A stretch of DNA of 64,000 nt from Proteles cristata cristata (taxonomy: Eukaryota > Chordata > Mammalia > Carnivora > Hyaenidae). Made by a program: the position numbers and the translations under genes. Shown piece after piece: positions 1 through 13,679 of this stretch (position 1 is its first letter; the number at the start of each line of letters is the position of its first letter). The stretch spans positions 310,001 through 374,000 of the forward strand of contig JAESUZ010002404.1 in assembly GCA_017311185.1 (NCBI GenBank). Reading direction: 5' to 3'. The notes under the pieces were generated by a model that saw nothing but the letters and a program-made list of their open reading frames with translations, did not search any database and was not told the DNA's origin.

Positions 1-711
1 GTTTGCAATTTTTATCTGAATGAAGCAAAGTCTTTAATTGTTCTAAGTGAAGATTTGACCTTTAGAAAACACAAATTGCTTATGATTGTTTTTTAACTCA
101 AAAGTAATCTTGAACACCCTGGCCTTTGAAAACAAAGAATATATTTTATAGGAAGTGGTGCTTAAATGGCATGGTGGAATGTAGAAGTAACATTCTTAAT
201 GAGTATGTGTGTGGAGTAACATGGAGTACATTGTTTGGCCATAAAGCCTCTGGTTTCATTTAGTGTGGAGTATCCAGGCCTGATAACAGTGAGAGTAGTT
301 GTTTAACACCACTGAGCACCACAGGTCCTGAGAGCAAGATAAAAGAAGGTTAGGAACTCTAGGTTAATGGTATTTCATAATAATTGGCTCATTGTCGCTA
401 CTTACATTGCTGTTATGATTGCCCATCTAGGCATCTGCTTTGCCTGATTTGGGGTTTGGGTGAGAATGTGCAACATTTGCTCTAGCTGCTTAATGTTTGG
501 CAAGTTCTTTAATTTCTTCTGGTTTTGGTTTCATACTCATAACATGGCCAAGGTAATACCCACTGATGATGTAAAAATTGGAGCTAATGTATATGGGATA
601 ACATATTAAATGTTTATCTCTGTGACTATAATTGAGAAAGTGTTAAAAATATTGGAGTCCTTCTACCCTTTTGTTAACTGTATTTGTTGCAAAAGGTGGT
701 GCTGATGCCTT
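1..711. other. Intronic sequence, no feature recognised
   Basis: AT-rich sequence inferred to be part of the long TMEM135 intron upstream of the first visible exon. No open frame, RNA gene or classifiable repeat seen on either strand. Confidence 0.5.
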
Positions 712-726
712 AAGACCTCTTTTTCT

Positions 727-969
727 TTTTAAAAAAATTTTTTTAATGTTTTATTTATTAACTCAGAGAGAGAGAGAGAGAGACAGCATAAACAGGGGAG
801 GGAGATACAGAAACTGAGAGAGAGGGGGAGATACAGAATCCGAAGCAGGCTCCAGTGTCTGAGCTAGCTGTCAGCACAGAGCCCGACGCGCGGCTGAAAC
901 CCACGAACCGTGAGATCATGACCTGAGCTGAAGTCGGACAGTTAACCAACTGAGCCACCCAGGAGACCC
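727..969 (-). repeat. CanSINE, near full length
   Basis: Reads on the minus strand from the tRNA-like head (end 'gccacccagg') to an A-rich tail. It is flanked by a perfect 15-bp target duplication 'aagacctctttttct' (712-726 and 970-984), so the insertion edges are exact. Confidence 0.93.
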
Positions 970-984
970 AAGACCTCTTTTTCT

Positions 985-1872
985 ACATTATTTTGGAAAG
1001 GAGTAATACTGTTTCTTTTCTTGTGAGAAGTATGCTTTATAAAATCCGTTTATTTTCTGTAATACCACGTAGAACTCACTAGACAGTGAGTTTTGTGAAG
1101 GGCATGAACTTTTTTTAATTCTAGAGGCCTACCAAGTACCATATCAAAATAGGTCCTCATTCTGTCTATAGTATAGTCCCTCAATAACTAGAAGGTTACA
1201 CTGAATTTCTTTATTAATTATCCTGTAGCATAATTCTTATGCCCTGTATATTTAATATAGAGGTATTAATTCTTGACTTTCTTATGTGAGTAGGTATTAG
1301 TCTAGAAATTATCTGTTGAATTAAATTGTCCAAACGGTGTTTGCTTTGTACTCATCTGACAGTAATAGGTTGTTGATGAAGCAAAATTCTCATATCAAAT
1401 CCTATTTTGTTTGCTTTCTTATATTTGAAAAATCTTGCTCCCCTGTTAGGGCTTTCTGAATGCTGTAGAACTGACAAAATTTATAGATTTAGTGGTACAT
1501 AGTTGAAGTATCTTTGATGGCAAATGCTAGTGTTAAAAATAGTTTAAAAACAAATTCTAGTTTAGTTTTAGAAATAATCTTGTTTTATGTTTGAGTAGTG
1601 TTAAATATTCTTCATTATTATTTTATGCCATGTAAGAGTTAGATTTCATTCAGAATGTTTAGTTCTTGAGTAACTAAAAGTAAAGCTACTTTTGATTAGC
1701 ATATAAAGTGACAGTATATTATCCAGAATTTTGACCCATTTGAAATGATATTATAATAAAATTCTAATTTATAAAGTCATTGTTTTAATGGTATATTACA
1801 CCCCAGAGTTTTGTATAATAATATTCAGAGTAAGGAGTGTGAGTAAGACAAGTATGAAAGGAGTCATTCTTT
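985..1872. other. Intronic sequence, nothing recognised
   Basis: AT-rich intron without a supportable gene or repeat call. Confidence 0.45.
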
Positions 1873-1889
1873 AAGAAATTTATTATAGA

Positions 1890-2015
1890 GACTGCCAGCT
1901 CAGAGCCTGGAGCCTATTTCGGAGTCTGTGTCTCCCTCTCTCTCTGACCCTCCCCTGCTCATGCTGTCTCTCTCTCTCTCTCTCCTAGAAATAAATAAAA
2001 ATATTTAAAAAAAAA
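1890..2015 (+). repeat. CanSINE, 5'-truncated
   Basis: Only the 3' half of the element is present ('ctgccagctcagagcctgg', the CT-rich block and A tail). The tRNA-like head is missing, yet a perfect 17-bp duplication 'aagaaatttattataga' flanks it (1873-1889, 2016-2032). It was therefore truncated on insertion, not by later deletion. Confidence 0.9.
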
Positions 2016-2032
2016 AAGAAATTTATTATAGA

Positions 2033-4275
2033 AAACATACACTCTTCTGGAATGGGCACATCCAAAGGTTGATGAAATATTTGTTTTATAAAGCAATTAC
2101 TAATGTTTAAATTATAATTCTGAAGTGAAGTTTTCTACAAATACATGAAACGTTTCCATGTATGCTCATGACTTCTGTTAATAAAGTCTTACAATAGGGA
2201 AGAAAAGAAAATGTTTTTGTATTTTAACTAGAATAATTTAAATATAGCATATATTCTTTTTTTTCCCTTCTCCTTTTAAAAATGAGTAGTTTTTACTTAA
2301 AATATCCATCTCTCCCCAACATTATTAGGTTTCTATTTATTTAGACTTAGTTTAATGCACCCAGTAATACTAGCGTAATGTTTGGATTCATACTCAATCT
2401 GAATCTTACCTTCCTCACTATCAAAAATGTGTAGCCTTTTTTCTACCTATTTTATCCCAGTACAGTTAAGATTTTTGCAGTTAAAATGTGGCTATGGTAT
2501 TTGTCACAAATTTTCAGTTATTAGAAAACCTGCAGTATTAAGAACTGAAGGCAATTTTTTTAAACATTTAGATAATAAAATAAAAAAGTGTCATATTAAT
2601 ATAGGAGGAAAAATTACTGGTAGTGTTCCACAACTGTAGTTCTGAGAATTGGATTATGTAAGAGTTGAGAGAACATCTGAGTCCATACGTACCATCTGGA
2701 AAAGAGCCAGTTGCAGCAAAAACATTTCCTTGTAATGTTCATTAACTTTTCATAGAGAAAGTGTTTCACACTTAGATCAGCTCTTTTACAAGGAGGAAAT
2801 TTAGAGCTAGAACAAATAATATTTAATGCTCATTTTATAGACCAACTGTGAGAAACCCAGCCAGAAGCCAAGATTTTTAGTCCTACACATCTGGTCATGA
2901 TGATTTTGGAATCTTCACACACTGTTGATATGTCTCTGTTATGACTTTAGCATATATTCTGGCCAAGTCATTAAGCAGGTATGGAAACAAATCCTGAGTC
3001 AGACCAAGTTCCTATCATGCATGAAGAATACTGGACTCTTTTCATCCTGAAAGAGGAAAACAATTCTTTGGATGGTTTCATGGAGCCATTTTGCCATATT
3101 GTATATAAATGGAGTATATTATTCCAGTGTTTTCCTCTTTTTCAAAAAGAAAAAAGAAAAAAGAAAATCTGTTTCACTTTATGCTACTTTTCCTTATCTT
3201 TAGACCAAATTTTGATAAGAATCTGAAAACTTCAAAATAATTTGTATGCATCATCTATAAAACATTCACGTATTCTCTTAAAGACACATTTAACCTAATC
3301 AGCTGTCCTTTAACATAGAAGTTAAAGAAAGTGAAAGACATATACACTTTAAATAGTTTTTAGGTAGCTTGTATGCTATGTCAAATAATATAGTATAGTA
3401 ATAAGTTATCTCTGAGATAAAAGCTGAAGTACTGGATAGTTTGTTGCCCATTTCATCTCCTGGATCATAGTTCATTATTAAACACTAAGCAAAAAATATC
3501 AGTGATCATTCTATGCAGAGAGGATTAATTTCTCATTAAGCGTCTTCCTAGTTTACTGAGTGTTCCTTGAGATACTGAGAAAATCTTTTAAGATCTTTTT
3601 ACAGGCATTTAATGATGTATAGTATCCTGAACTATCTATTGAATATATAGACTTATGTCTAAAAGACTTTATTGAAAACCTTTCTTTTTTAAACAAAGAT
3701 TGAATCTTTTCTATGACTCAGAGTTATAGAAAGGGAAATATTTATTTTGAGGATAAGCCAATTTATATATTATTGGACATAACACAGACCACCCAGGCCT
3801 GAAGCCTACTGTTTATAGTTAAGGATCTTAAATCTACATATGCTCTTGATGAGCAAGAGCTATCTTTGTTCCAACTAGAAAGTTTTATGTCTACAAAGGG
3901 TAATAATTTCATGTTTCTCTCCACCACCCTTGGCTAGTAAAATTCTGTCAAGATTATTTCATTTCCACAGGGGAAAAGATTTCTTTGAAACTCAGTAATA
4001 ATAACATTTCCAAATTTCATCTGTCAAAGGACTAACGTTTAATATTGTTGGAAAACGCTAGAGTCATATTTGCCTTTAAAACCAGTTTCTGGTATAAATA
4101 TATGTATATGTGTGTATGAATGCATATATACACACATATACACAAAATATAGCTGAAGTGTTTGAATACATACACAAACCCAAAATGTAGCTGACTTACT
4201 TTCAGCACAAAATTCATACCTTGATTTGAAGCTTCATTCTCCTCTAGTCAGCCATCAAATCTTTTTTTTTTTTTT
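2033..4275. other. Intronic sequence with AT-rich low complexity
   Basis: No gene found. Small open frames at 2427-2639, 2981-3226 and 4032-4217 lack any recognisable family. 4094-4147 is a degenerate TA/CA-rich simple repeat. Confidence 0.45.
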
Positions 4276-4288
4276 AAAGATAGGTCCA

Positions 4289-4501
4289 CAGGGCGCCTGG
4301 GTGGCTTAGTCGGCTAAGCGTCCGACTTTCACTTAGGTCATGATCTCACGGTTCATGGGTTCGAGCCCCGCGTCGGGCTCTGTGCTGACTGCCAGCTCGG
4401 AGCCTGGAGCCTGTTTCGGAGTCTGTGACACCCTCTCTCTCTGACCCTCCCCTACTCATGCTGTCTCTCTCCTAGAAATAAATAAAACATTAAAAAAAAA
4501 A
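4289..4501 (+). repeat. CanSINE, full length, with pol III boxes
   Basis: Full tRNA-like head with an A-box-like 'tggcttagtcgg' and a B-box 'ggttcgagcccc', the felid body and a CT-rich plus A tail. A 13-bp duplication 'aaagataggtcca' flanks it (4276-4288, 4502-4514). It abuts an older L1 3' fragment on its downstream side. Confidence 0.94.
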
Positions 4502-4514
4502 AAAGATAGGTCCA

Positions 4515-4775
4515 TCCTTGTGTTTATTGAAGCATTATTTATAGTAGACAAAGTAAATATGAAGCAGCCCAAGTGTCCATTGATAGATGAATGGATAAAG
4601 AAGATATACAATATATTTGTATTATATATACAATATAAAATGGAATAATGCTCAGCCATAAAAATAATGAAATCTTGTCATTTGCAAAACCATAGTTGGA
4701 TCTGGAGAGTACAATGCTAAGTGAAATAAGTCAGTCAGAGAAAGACAAATGACATATGATTTCACTCATCAAATC
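4515..4775 (+). repeat. L1 LINE fragment, end of ORF2
   Basis: Contains the familiar L1 3' coding stretch: 'cccaagtgtccattgatag', 'atgaatggataaagaag', then 'aatgctaagtgaaataagtc' and 'cagagaaagacaaatgac'. It is decayed and has no open frame. Its upstream edge coincides with the SINE target site. Confidence 0.85.
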
Positions 4776-6714
4776 TTAGATTTCTTCAGAGATTGATTCT
4801 AGGCTCTCTTCTTATCCCTCTCTATATTCTCATTACAAACAGCTTATCCCATGTTTCACAGCTTTAACTACTATCTAATGTAGTAGGAGGGAAGAAAGAG
4901 AAAATGTGTCAGGGAAGAAAAGAAGTGTCAGGCATGAATATCCTCGACTTTTCATTGAAAAGTCATGTCTGTTAACTTCTTTCTTTCTCAGTAAAGTAGA
5001 AGGTAGGGTCTTTGATGAAACTAAGGATAGAGCGTCAAAGGCCCGTGCAGAATTAAGAGGGTTTGACATATTTGTTTTATAAAAATCAGAGGAAAAGGAT
5101 AGGATTGCTGAGCCATGTTCAGGATTCATCTGAGCATTGCAATTATATTTTGCTGTGCAGTTTTCCTTAGCAGCACACACTAGCTTCATTATAGTCATGG
5201 AGAAAGTAGTTAGTTTCACAATAGTTGCAGTTTTGCCAATGGAGGCCATGCAAGGACTGAATAGGAAAAGCGTTTAGAGTAATAGAATGTTTTCTAGGAT
5301 CATGGAATTTAAACTGGATTAGGAGGATAATGAAGAAAGAAGGCACCAATAGATGGGGAAGAAATATGAAACTAATGAATTAGAAGTCTGTTAAGAGGTC
5401 AGAGAACCTTCATGGTGTGAGTAGTTCATCAAGAGAATTAGAAATAAAGGAGAAAGTGGTTATAAAATGGACTGCTTTTGAATAAATGATTCAAGAGCAC
5501 TTAGGATGACGAGATTATGGTAATAAATGTGGAAATAGATGGCTGAACTGAAGTAGAGTTACTCTCTGGAGTTGAGAAGTCCAGAGTACTACATGGATCA
5601 CACATGTGAATATATGGAAGTCACCCAGAATAATGGAAGGATTTGGAATTGAGAGAAAGACTGTGAGTTAAGTTCCAAAGCCTTTGATGAATAAAGGAGA
5701 ATGACAAGAGATTAGTAGATACAGTAGTGATGAGGAAGCAAAGGGGGTGGTATGACTGAATGGCATGAGCCTCAAGTGATCAGGATCTTTACTAAAGAAT
5801 TGGAGATAAATGGTATAAAGCTAGAAATAGGGAGCAAGGAAGAATGTGATTAGTAAACATATAGCCTTAATTTGAGATGGCTGCAGGACATATATATCTT
5901 TTAGGAACAGCTAATTTTCACTGGAGACAAAGGCAAAAAAAAAAAAAAGCATACATACACACAAATAACCTTTTCAAAATGGAGTTAAGATTGTAGGACA
6001 ACACACAAAATAGCATGTACTCAGTAAAAGACTATATACTGAGTTGTAAAAGTTGATTGAAACACTGATATTATGTCCATATCCCTTTCGGTTTTCATGT
6101 GTCTTGGTGTTTGGAATGGAGTATACATACTACAGGTGGACTTTAATCATCTCAAGATTAATGAGATGAGGCCAATAGTATTAGGATGGGTAAGAGAAAT
6201 AATCAAACTATGGGTGAAATCAGTGTAAAATTTATAAGTTAAATGAAACACTTACTGGCTAAGGACTATAGACTTCTATCTGTGAATGTGATTAACTGAT
6301 TATACACATGGTGTATTTAAGTTTTCCTCAATGTCTCATGCTGTCTAAAGAACATGGCTCCAAGTTTTATGTCCTTTGAGTTAATCATCATATGATCATG
6401 CTTATAAATTATCAAAATGGTATAAAAGTTGCTTTCTGTTTAATGATTTATTTAACTTACTAAGTGGTAAAACTAAATAAAAAATTGTTTTCTTATTGAA
6501 TGATGTCATTACCCTTTCTTGGAAATATTTTCTAAGGTTTCCTGTAGAATAAGTTTTCTCTTATTAAACAGATATATTTGGCTGCACCCATATTCCAGTG
6601 TTGGACTCTGTATATGTTAGAGAAAAGTTCCTTATGTTGAACATTTTCCTTAAATCCATTTAGTATTGAAATATAAGTTTATAATGAAGGCTGTGTATTG
6701 TTATTAAAAGTATC
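4776..6714. other. Intronic sequence, unclassified
   Basis: No gene. The purine-rich part at about 5250-5860 reads like an old interspersed repeat remnant, but I cannot name the family. The 124-residue minus-strand frame at 4875-5249 has no recognisable domain and is taken as chance. Confidence 0.4.
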
Positions 6715-6965
6715 AGGTAATCATGATAGCTAACATACATATAATAGTTATATTGTACTAAGTATTATTTAAGTATTTTACATGTATTAATACTCAAAAC
6801 AATCCTGTGAGGGTAGGTACCATTATTGTCATCATCCCATTTTACAGATGAATAAACTAAAGTACAGAGAGGATTAACTAACCTTTTGATAAGTGGCAGA
6901 GCCAAGACCTGGACCTAGCTGTCTGAATCCAGAGTCTATGATATTAAATATTATGCTGAACTACT
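6715..6965 (-). repeat. MIR SINE
   Basis: Matches MIR in reverse: 'cccattttacagatgaataaac', 'tacagagagg', 'aagtggcagagcca' and 'gtctgaatccagagtctatg'. It is an ancient, diverged mammalian copy. Confidence 0.82.
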
Positions 6966-7039
6966 CTGTGTAATATCAAGAAGAATATCAGGAAAAATAA
7001 AACTTTTTTTTTTACATTCTCTTTCTTATTTTTTTAATT

Positions 7040-7560
7040 CCTGTGGATTACTTAGGATTTAGTGTTTAAGACTGAAAAACCCCAAATACAGTGGCTTAAA
7101 CGTATTTATTTCTTACATAAAATTTATTTCTTACATAAAAGAAGACCCGAGGTAAGCAGTCGTGGATATGGCAACTCCACAGTCATTATGTCCTGACCCA
7201 CTGCCTGTTTCGTCAGCCTTGTGAATGTATTTCATTCTTAAGATTGCTTCCTGTACTAAGATGGCTGCGGGAACTCCAGCCATTTTATCTGTCTTATAGG
7301 CCAGAAGGCAGATGAGTAGATTGGGGGGGCGGGGGGGGGGGACAGCTTCTGTCAAAATCTTCTTTCTTTAGACAAAGCCCCACACAACACTTTTCCTCTC
7401 ATTTCATTATTCAGAATTTAGTCATGTGGCCATAAGCTGGGAATTGCAGTCTTTTAAACTGGATAGTGGCATGCCTAACTAGATCATGGATTTGTTACTT
7501 AGAAAGGGAGAATGGATATTGGCTAAGTATCCAGCAGTCTGCAAGCACCATCCTTGGTAT
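7040..7560. repeat. Old interspersed repeat, family not named
   Basis: The stretch 'cagtggcttaaacg...tttatttctta', 'aagatggctgcgggaactcc' and 'agtcatgtggccataagctg' follows a mammalian repeat I recall but cannot name safely. It contains a local direct duplication of 'tttatttcttacataaaa' (7105-7140) and a G-rich run at 7323-7341. Confidence 0.45.
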
Positions 7561-7845
7561 CCACATCTCTTCATACTGGTCTTTTACACTGATTTTGTCA
7601 GCACATTTAAAACTGAAAATTTAAGTAACAGGTGAAGAGAAGGATTGAGAAACCAGAGAATGGGGATTCGAGGGTACCCATTGCATATTCACTGAGAGTA
7701 GCACAGACAGCAAATTGGAGAGGGTGTTAAGTTATAATTGCTGCAGTTTTCCTTTGGAGTAAAAGTCTTCCATACAGTGACAAGTGAAGTCTGATTAGAC
7801 ATTCACATAAAATATGTGGTAACAGGTTAATAAAAAGCAGTATTT

Positions 7846-8062
7846 ATTTTTTTAAATGTTTATGTATTTGAGAGAGTCTGAGAGAGAGCGTGCACGCCGG
7901 GAAAGGGCAGAGAGAGAGGGAGACACAGAATCTGAAGCAGGCTGCAGGCTCTGAGCTGTCAGCACAGAGCTGGCCATGGGGCTTGAACCCACAGCCATGA
8001 ATGAGATCATGACCTGAGCTGAAGTCCGATGGTTAACCAACAGAGCCAGCCAGGTGCCCCCT
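7846..8062 (-). repeat. CanSINE
   Basis: Minus-strand copy ending 'agccaggtgcccc'. An 11-bp duplication 'aagcagtattt' flanks it (7835-7845, 8063-8073). It is moderately diverged. Confidence 0.88.
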
Positions 8063-8660
8063 AAGCAGTATTTTTTTAAGTAGTATTTTTTAAATTGTGC
8101 TTCTTGTTCCTACATGGGAAGGGAGTGGATGAAAAATTCTCAGGTCATTTATTTAGGTATATAGGAAAAGATTGATTATTGAACTGAAAAAATCCTAAAT
8201 GATCAGAGGGAAGTTCCTTCCTAATTCTCTCTCTCTCAAGAGAGAAGCAGTCTTGTCCACCTCCCTTTAAAGAGTGGATGATGTGCTGTATCTGATTTTA
8301 CATGGAGCTGTGGGACTTTTATTATATTATATAGAAAAAGAAAAAAACGAATATATTTTGGAGGAAAAACATTTCATTGGACAAGTTTTTCACCCCACTG
8401 AAGATAATAGTAAGCTTCAAATAGTTGTTTATTTCTTGTTTTATTTACAGTTGGATTTCATAATTGCTTTTGGTAACATGTAAAAAGTTTTCATGAAAAT
8501 AGTTAATAGTATGCCTGGTATACATTTAAAAAACCAATATATGAAACTAAATGTCATGATCTATATTCTTATTTCCCTACAAGACAGTGTGCTTTGGTAT
8601 GCCAGGTAGCTAAGTAAAGTCTTGTTTATTTTCAGGGGAGGTTAAGTATACCTACTCTTT

Positions 8661-8873
8661 GTTTTTATTTCCTTTTTACATTTATTTATTTTTGAGAGAC
8701 AGAGCATGCACAGGGGAGGAACAGAGAGAGGGAGAGACAGAATCTGAAGCAGGCTCCGGGCTCTGAGCTAGCGGTCAGCACAGAGCTCGATGCAGGGCTC
8801 GAACCCACGAACTGTGAGATCATGACCTGAGCCGAAGTGGGACGCTCAACCAACTGAGCCACCCAGGTGCCCC
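8661..8873 (-). repeat. CanSINE
   Basis: Full-length minus-strand copy between 12-bp duplications 'tacctactcttt' (8649-8660, 8874-8885). Internal pol III B-box is intact in reverse ('gggctcgaaccc'). Confidence 0.93.
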
Positions 8874-8885
8874 TACCTACTCTTT

Positions 8886-11800
8886 TTTTAAAGATGATCT
8901 GAATGCAGATATTTATATGACTTGTTCATTATATACATTCTATCAACTATCACATTTTAGATTATTTCATTTTTCAGTAAATGATCTTAGGATTTGAATT
9001 AGAATGAGAACACCTTCTGCATCTTTATGTCAAGAGTGTTAGGAACGAAATTCTGACCTTAATGGTCAAAAATACTGGATGGATGATAGTGGATTTAACA
9101 AAGAATTCTATTCTGTCTCCTCCTTGCTATTGTATTTTTTCTCTTGCTGAACAATTAGGAAACTAGTTTACTGGTGTTATTGATGTTTTGTTGCTCGTGG
9201 AAACCTGATTAGAGCTTTTGAGAGTGAATTTCAGTGAGAAGTGATTAATTTTGTATATCAAAGCAGGATTCCAGCTGTTTGGGGGTTTTTCTCTTAAAAG
9301 TTCAGGTTTCACAGAACATCTACATGGAAAAGGCAATTTTGGTTAAATATTGTTACAGCCTACCCATGTTGTTATTTAGAGGTATTTTCCTTTTAGCTTT
9401 CTTCTTGACAGTACTTGACTTCAGGGGTACTAGTGTCCTTTATTCCTCGCTATATACTCATCATTTTAGGTCTTTTCTTTTTCTCATCCATTGATATTTG
9501 TGACCCTACAATCTTTAGTCCTTCTAACAGACTATAGTTATAAACAAAACTAGGACAGATCTCTTCTATAATATTGCTCACAAAAGGGAAAGTATCACTT
9601 GGGATTTGCATGTAGATTTTTGATCTCTGAGATCATAGATTCAGAGAACAGTTCCAAACACCAAGCAGGGAGGAGGGACAACAGCACATATTGTAGGAAA
9701 CAGGGCTGAGCAGAAGGGAGAAAGGAATATAATACTTTGATGTTAAGGTATTTATGACTGAATACCTGTCATGTGCTAGGATAGGCATTGCCCTTGAGAT
9801 GATTTTATGTTACCTCTTGTTATTTCATATTCACTACAGTTTGTTAAGGGAGTCTTGTTTTTTTCCTCCTACCTTATAGAGAAAGGAACTACAGCAGGCC
9901 AGGCATGTTAAGTAACTTGGTTTTAGGTTATTCACGTCCCTCCTTATTGTTTATCTGCACCCCTCCCCTTTTATCCCCACCACCACCTTACTGTTTGGTA
10001 AGCAGTGTTTACTTCTGGGCACTCCAGTCCTGTGCTAATGATGTAAATCGGGTTGGTCTCAAGTGCACTGGGAAACAAAGTGAAATTTTAATGTTTTTAA
10101 ATAAGGATACCAGATACGATATTTGTGAAATGAATTTTGTACTGTTTTGGGAAACAGATCTCAAGACCAGTCTTTAGAGTGGGTGGACCCCCGGGGTGGT
10201 AGCAGTCATTCAGAAGGCCTCCCTTTCCCAGGCTAAAAATGTCAGTGGAACTTTGAGATCTGAAAGCTGTTGAACACTAAAAGTGAAACCCTCTCAATGT
10301 CTGGTTTTCTTTCTCACATTCCCTTAGGACCCAGCTCTTGCTCTTCTGCCAGCTAGTCCCCTTACTGGTAGGCAAGGCTAAATGATAATTTTAAGTTTGG
10401 GCATTATGCTGTGACTTTCAGGGCTAACTCCAGACTTACGTGACGTGTCTTCACAAATGTGGCTTATAGCAATCTCTGCCTGCTTCCCTCAAAGCTCTCC
10501 TCTCTGTCCATGCTTTCCTGCTTCCTAGCTCCATAGTACTCTATCCCATGCACACCTTTCTCCATTTCCACCAGTCCATTCTTACCTTCTGACTTTCTGA
10601 CTTAGTTTTTTAGAAAGGCCCAAATATGCCAGGTGTTTTGTGCGTTAGAAGTCTTGTGGCAAATGTGCTATATTGACTCAAGTGTGAATTAGTGGCAGGA
10701 GTGAATGAAGTCTTGAGAAGTAAATACCATATTTTTAAGTCCATGTCCTCATGTTAAAGAAGGTCAGACAAGACATTTATAAAATATGATTTGTAAGTGC
10801 ACTGGTTTCTAAAGAAATCTTTTTTCCCATAAGGAAAAAAGAGGCGTCTGTTGTATTTCTAGAACAAATAACCTTTAATCTCTTCTTCATTTTTTGTTTT
10901 ATGCACATGAATGAATATTTGAGAAGCTCTTATTTCTACATTCAGACTTCTACAATTTTTCTATTTAAAAAAGATATGTGAAGTGTTACTATTACATTGA
11001 GTAATTTTATTTCAAACCAAATACAAGACTGTTCCATTCCTCTGTCCTACTGTCTGATTGTCTTTTGTGCTCTCACCGGACTCTCTGTCCTCTTTGGCCT
11101 CTTGGAATTTTGCCTCTGAAACTTGAATTTCTTTCCCCTTTTTCTACAAAAATGTGATGCAGAACAAGGCATGGCTTGAAGTCAAAAGTAAATTCCCATC
11201 TTTAAGTTCTAGCAACTGTTGCAGGCTCCTTAAGACCAAAGCCTATTAGTCACTTGCTGTTAGGTGACTGTATGTTCTAGGAAAGGGCACTGGACTAACT
11301 CTAAGAATGTGGAGTTTTGATATACTGTTGCCAAAAATTAAGAAAAAAAATGACTCTGTATATTAAGTATTTGTTTGGCAGGATACTGAAAACCTAAAAT
11401 ATAGCCCACACATACAAACTTGTTGGCAGACAAAGTGCATTTTTTACCAAGTTAGAGTCTCATAGTGAAAAAAGCCAAGTTAGCTTGGAGTTTTAAAGTT
11501 TTCCTCCCATTTTCTCCCTACTGCCAAGCTCCCCAAGGACCCCTAATCACGTAGCACTGAAAACAAAATATTTTTTGCATTTTTAAATAGTATTATTGCT
11601 TTTGACTCAGCAGCATTTCAACTTACATATGTGAAGAAAAATATAAAACTATAAGGAATGGACACTAGCTGGGATGGTATTTAAAGAGGGAATTGAGATG
11701 TAATTAGAATTTTTTTTGCCATCTTTATAAAAGAACATATATAATCCTAGAAGTATATGTGTTTATAAATCTTGTCATCTTCTTTAATATGTTTTTAAAC

Positions 11801-12985
11801 ATTTCCCAAGGGAGATTTGTTTAATGTTCTAAGATATTTTCTTGCTAAATATTAGATGATGTATACATTAAATACTCTAAGGTATTTTCCTATGAAATGT
11901 TGCACATGAATGTTTCACCTTTCAAAGCTGATCAAAGCAAGAGCATGTTGCAGAAAGTCAGATTAGAGAAAATATAGATGGTACTATAAATCGTATACTC
12001 TGCTTATTTGCTCAGTACTTAATTCAACAGAACTCAGATAATCTCCACATACAGAAATATTATAGACGAATATAGAAATAGATAAGCCCTTGAAAGTAAA
12101 ATATAATTTTGAATATTTGAATATTCAGTTTGTGTTAAAAGTTCTTTTACTTTGGGTAGAATGTTAATTATAGAATACTTTTCTCTACTTAGAACATTAG
12201 AAGATATGTTCAGTGGTCCCCAGAATTTAATGCTCAATACACCTCGTAAAAATTTGGCATTAATTCACTTACAGTTTTTACTTTGAAACCTAGAATCAGG
12301 TTGGGACTGTATCAGGTTTGAGCAAATCACAAAAATTTGTGGATAATATTTTGTATCAGAATTTTTGAGTTTTGGGGAAATTGAAGAACCCTTCAATTCA
12401 GTTCTTTCATTTCTATTTGGAGAAACTAAGGCTCAGAAACCTATATTTCTGTTTTAGACTTTGTAACTGTTTAGTTGAAGAGCCAGAATTTAAAAAAAAA
12501 TTATCAATGCCACATGATTGATATCTCAGAAATACCTTCCAGATGGCTTTATTGTTTGTTTACTAAAGTCTATTGCAGCACTAATGGTTCCTCATTTATG
12601 CTGGTCAGATAGGGTTTGTTTTTGTTTTTAATGTAAACATGACTGTCTGCATATAAATTCATTGTCCTGTTTTATGTGTGTATTAAAGAAAAGCTTTGCA
12701 TTTCCACATAATCTGGTGAATTAAAACCTTTCTATTTTAGTTTTCTACCTGTAAGTCATTATATTTTCAATAAAGCTTGGTGGGGGGAGGGTGAGAATAA
12801 AACATATCTTGCTTTAATTTTCTCAAAAAATACCAGGGTGTCCCTGCAACCAGTCCCTGTTTCTTCCCTCCCTTATTCTACGCTCCCCCACCTCCACCCC
12901 GAGTATTCACTGAAGTGAGATTGTAATGCTGGTAAGATCCATCAAACTTACGAGATCCTCATAGTAGGGACTTTGACTTCAGGAA
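8886..12985. other. Long intronic stretch with little recognisable content
   Basis: About 4.1 kb with no gene or recent repeat. 9750-9905 may be a very old MIR copy on the minus strand. Small open frames (for example 9905-10177) have no family match I recognise. Confidence 0.4.
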
Positions 12986-12998
12986 CCCATTTTCTTCT

Positions 12999-13225
12999 TC
13001 TTTTTTTTTTTAATTTTTTTTTTAATGTTTTATTTATTTCTAGGAGAGAGAGAGACAGCGTGAGCAGGGGAGGGTCAGAGAGAGAGGGAGTCACAGACTG
13101 AAACAGGCTCCAGGCTCTGAGCTGGCAGTCAGCACAGAGCCCGACGCGGGGCTCGAACCCACAAACCGCGAGATCATGACCTAAGCGAAAGTCGGACGCT
13201 TAACCGACTAAGCCACCCAGGCGCC
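12999..13225 (-). repeat. CanSINE, young-looking
   Basis: Close to consensus, including 'gggctcgaaccc' and the head 'gccacccaggcgcccc' in reverse. A 13-bp duplication 'cccattttcttct' flanks it (12986-12998, 13226-13238). Confidence 0.93.
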
Positions 13226-13679
13226 CCCATTTTCTTCTGTCCCCTCCCCTAGCACTCCAACTTTTCTGTCTTTATCACTTCTTTCCCTCCCTGAGATTGA
13301 TTTTCTGATTTTATCGTCTTAAAATTCTAATGCTAAAGGGTTATAAATTCTATGTTCAGTGAGTAGTTTTGAGATTTCTATAACTCTTTCATTCCAAACA
13401 TTTAATCCGATGTTCAGAGAGCTGTGTTATAATGCTCAAACCTTCCCGCATCTTCCTCATCTCTTCCCCAAAACCACCACCAACACCCTAAGGTATTAAC
13501 AGTGTATTGAGTACCTTCTCTCTTTCACACCGTACTTATGTACCTTTGATTTTCACAGCAGTGCTCTTATGGGAAGTAATCTTGTCTGATTTTACTTTTG
13601 AGTGAACTAAAGCCCTATTAGGTCAAGTAATTTAACCATTACTCTTAGAAGTTCTCTTGTACAGTCAGTTTTGCAGTTA

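Noticed and set aside
758..958. Many 60-90 codon frames rich in Ser/Leu ('SLSLSLS')
   Set aside because: They read across the CT-rich block of CanSINEs and recur wherever a SINE lies; they are not genes.
4289..4501. tRNA genes at CanSINE heads
   Set aside because: The heads keep A- and B-box-like motifs but do not fold as a complete tRNA and continue into SINE bodies with A tails.
4875..5249. 124-codon minus-strand frame
   Set aside because: No family resemblance, lies within an intron, and has a composition typical of chance frames.
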